Shown here one piece after another: positions 5,186 to 5,288 of a DNA stretch of 5,288 nucleotides (its first letter is position 1; every line of letters begins with the position of its first letter). Below the pieces are notes generated by a model. The model did no database searches and was not told the DNA's origin. It was given only the letters and a program-made list of their open reading frames with translations. This DNA comes from Nitrospinota bacterium (GTDB taxonomy: Bacteria; Nitrospinota; Nitrospinia; UBA9942): contig JACQEW010000374.1 of assembly GCA_016200365.1 (NCBI GenBank), forward strand, positions 1 to 5,288, in the 5' to 3' direction. A program made the translations under genes and the position numbers.

Positions 5186-5288
5186 TATAAAACAAAGAAC
5201 AAAAGAAAAAGATTAAGGAGAATGGAGAAAAGGGAGAAAAGGAGAAAAAAGAAAATATTGGACACAGATAAACACAGAAAAAAAGAAA
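5186..5288 (+). repeat. Polypurine tract with GGAGAAA units and a CACAGATAAA-type repeat at the right edge
   Basis: From about 5190 to 5255 the plus strand is nearly all A and G. GGAGAAT (5217-5223) is followed by GGAGAAA at 5224, 5233 and 5241, a 7-nt word with one or two extra bases between later copies. Then come CACAGATAAA and CACAGAAAAA, a 10-nt step. No credible gene is seen: the ATG at 5222 opens a lysine/arginine/glutamate-rich frame, but it lies only 1 nt after AAGGAG. It may be the first arm of another inverted array that continues outside the window. Confidence 0.5.

Noticed and set aside
5222..5288. Gene starting at the ATG at 5222 after AAGGAG
   Set aside because: The spacing is only 1 nt and the translation is low-complexity K/R/E from a polypurine tract. 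It cannot be judged without sequence beyond the edge.

Overview
This 5.3 kb window looks like ordinary chromosome from a Gram-negative-type bacterium. By eye it is moderately AT-leaning, with many AGA/AGG and ATA codons. Gene content and protein style would suit an uncultured Nitrospirota (Thermodesulfovibrionia-like) or deltaproteobacterial lineage, but that placement is a low-confidence inference. There is no rRNA, tRNA, CRISPR array or intact transposase.

Layout. The left part reads rightward: the 3' end of a class III adenylate cyclase (2-628), a PsiE-family four-helix membrane protein (703-1218) and a P-II nitrogen regulator (1356-1694). The right part reads leftward, in transcription order: a DJ-1/PfpI-family protein (5108-4560), a 191-bp gap, peptide deformylase (4368-3835), a LysM/polysaccharide deacetylase lipoprotein (about 3818-2700) and a TPR lipoprotein (2703-1738). 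The last three are tightly packed, with a ribosome binding site inside the def 3' end and an ATGA stop/start overlap, so they probably form one transcript. The two groups converge at about 1695-1737. The adjacent deacetylase and TPR lipoproteins are plausible cell-envelope partners. The cyclase (cAMP) and P-II (2-oxoglutarate, ATP, nitrogen state) are signalling proteins with no visible partner genes here.

The notable feature is a set of short tandem arrays with a 7-nt period at 611-680, 1701-1735, 2610-2699 and 3721-3832, plus a looser one at 5217-5247. Each locus uses a different heptamer word. Three of them are folded as inverted repeats, with a purine-rich arm followed by the complementary pyrimidine-rich arm. 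Two of these lie inside the starts of the two lipoprotein genes. There the first arm encodes the charged n-region and the second arm encodes the hydrophobic h-region of the lipoprotein signal peptide. A 7-nt unit is not a multiple of three, so a change in copy number would shift the frame. These arrays recall the heptanucleotide STRR repeats of heterocystous cyanobacteria, but use as signal-peptide coding sequence is something I do not know to be described.

A different GC-rich palindrome and a small REP-like hairpin sit in the leader of the P-II gene.
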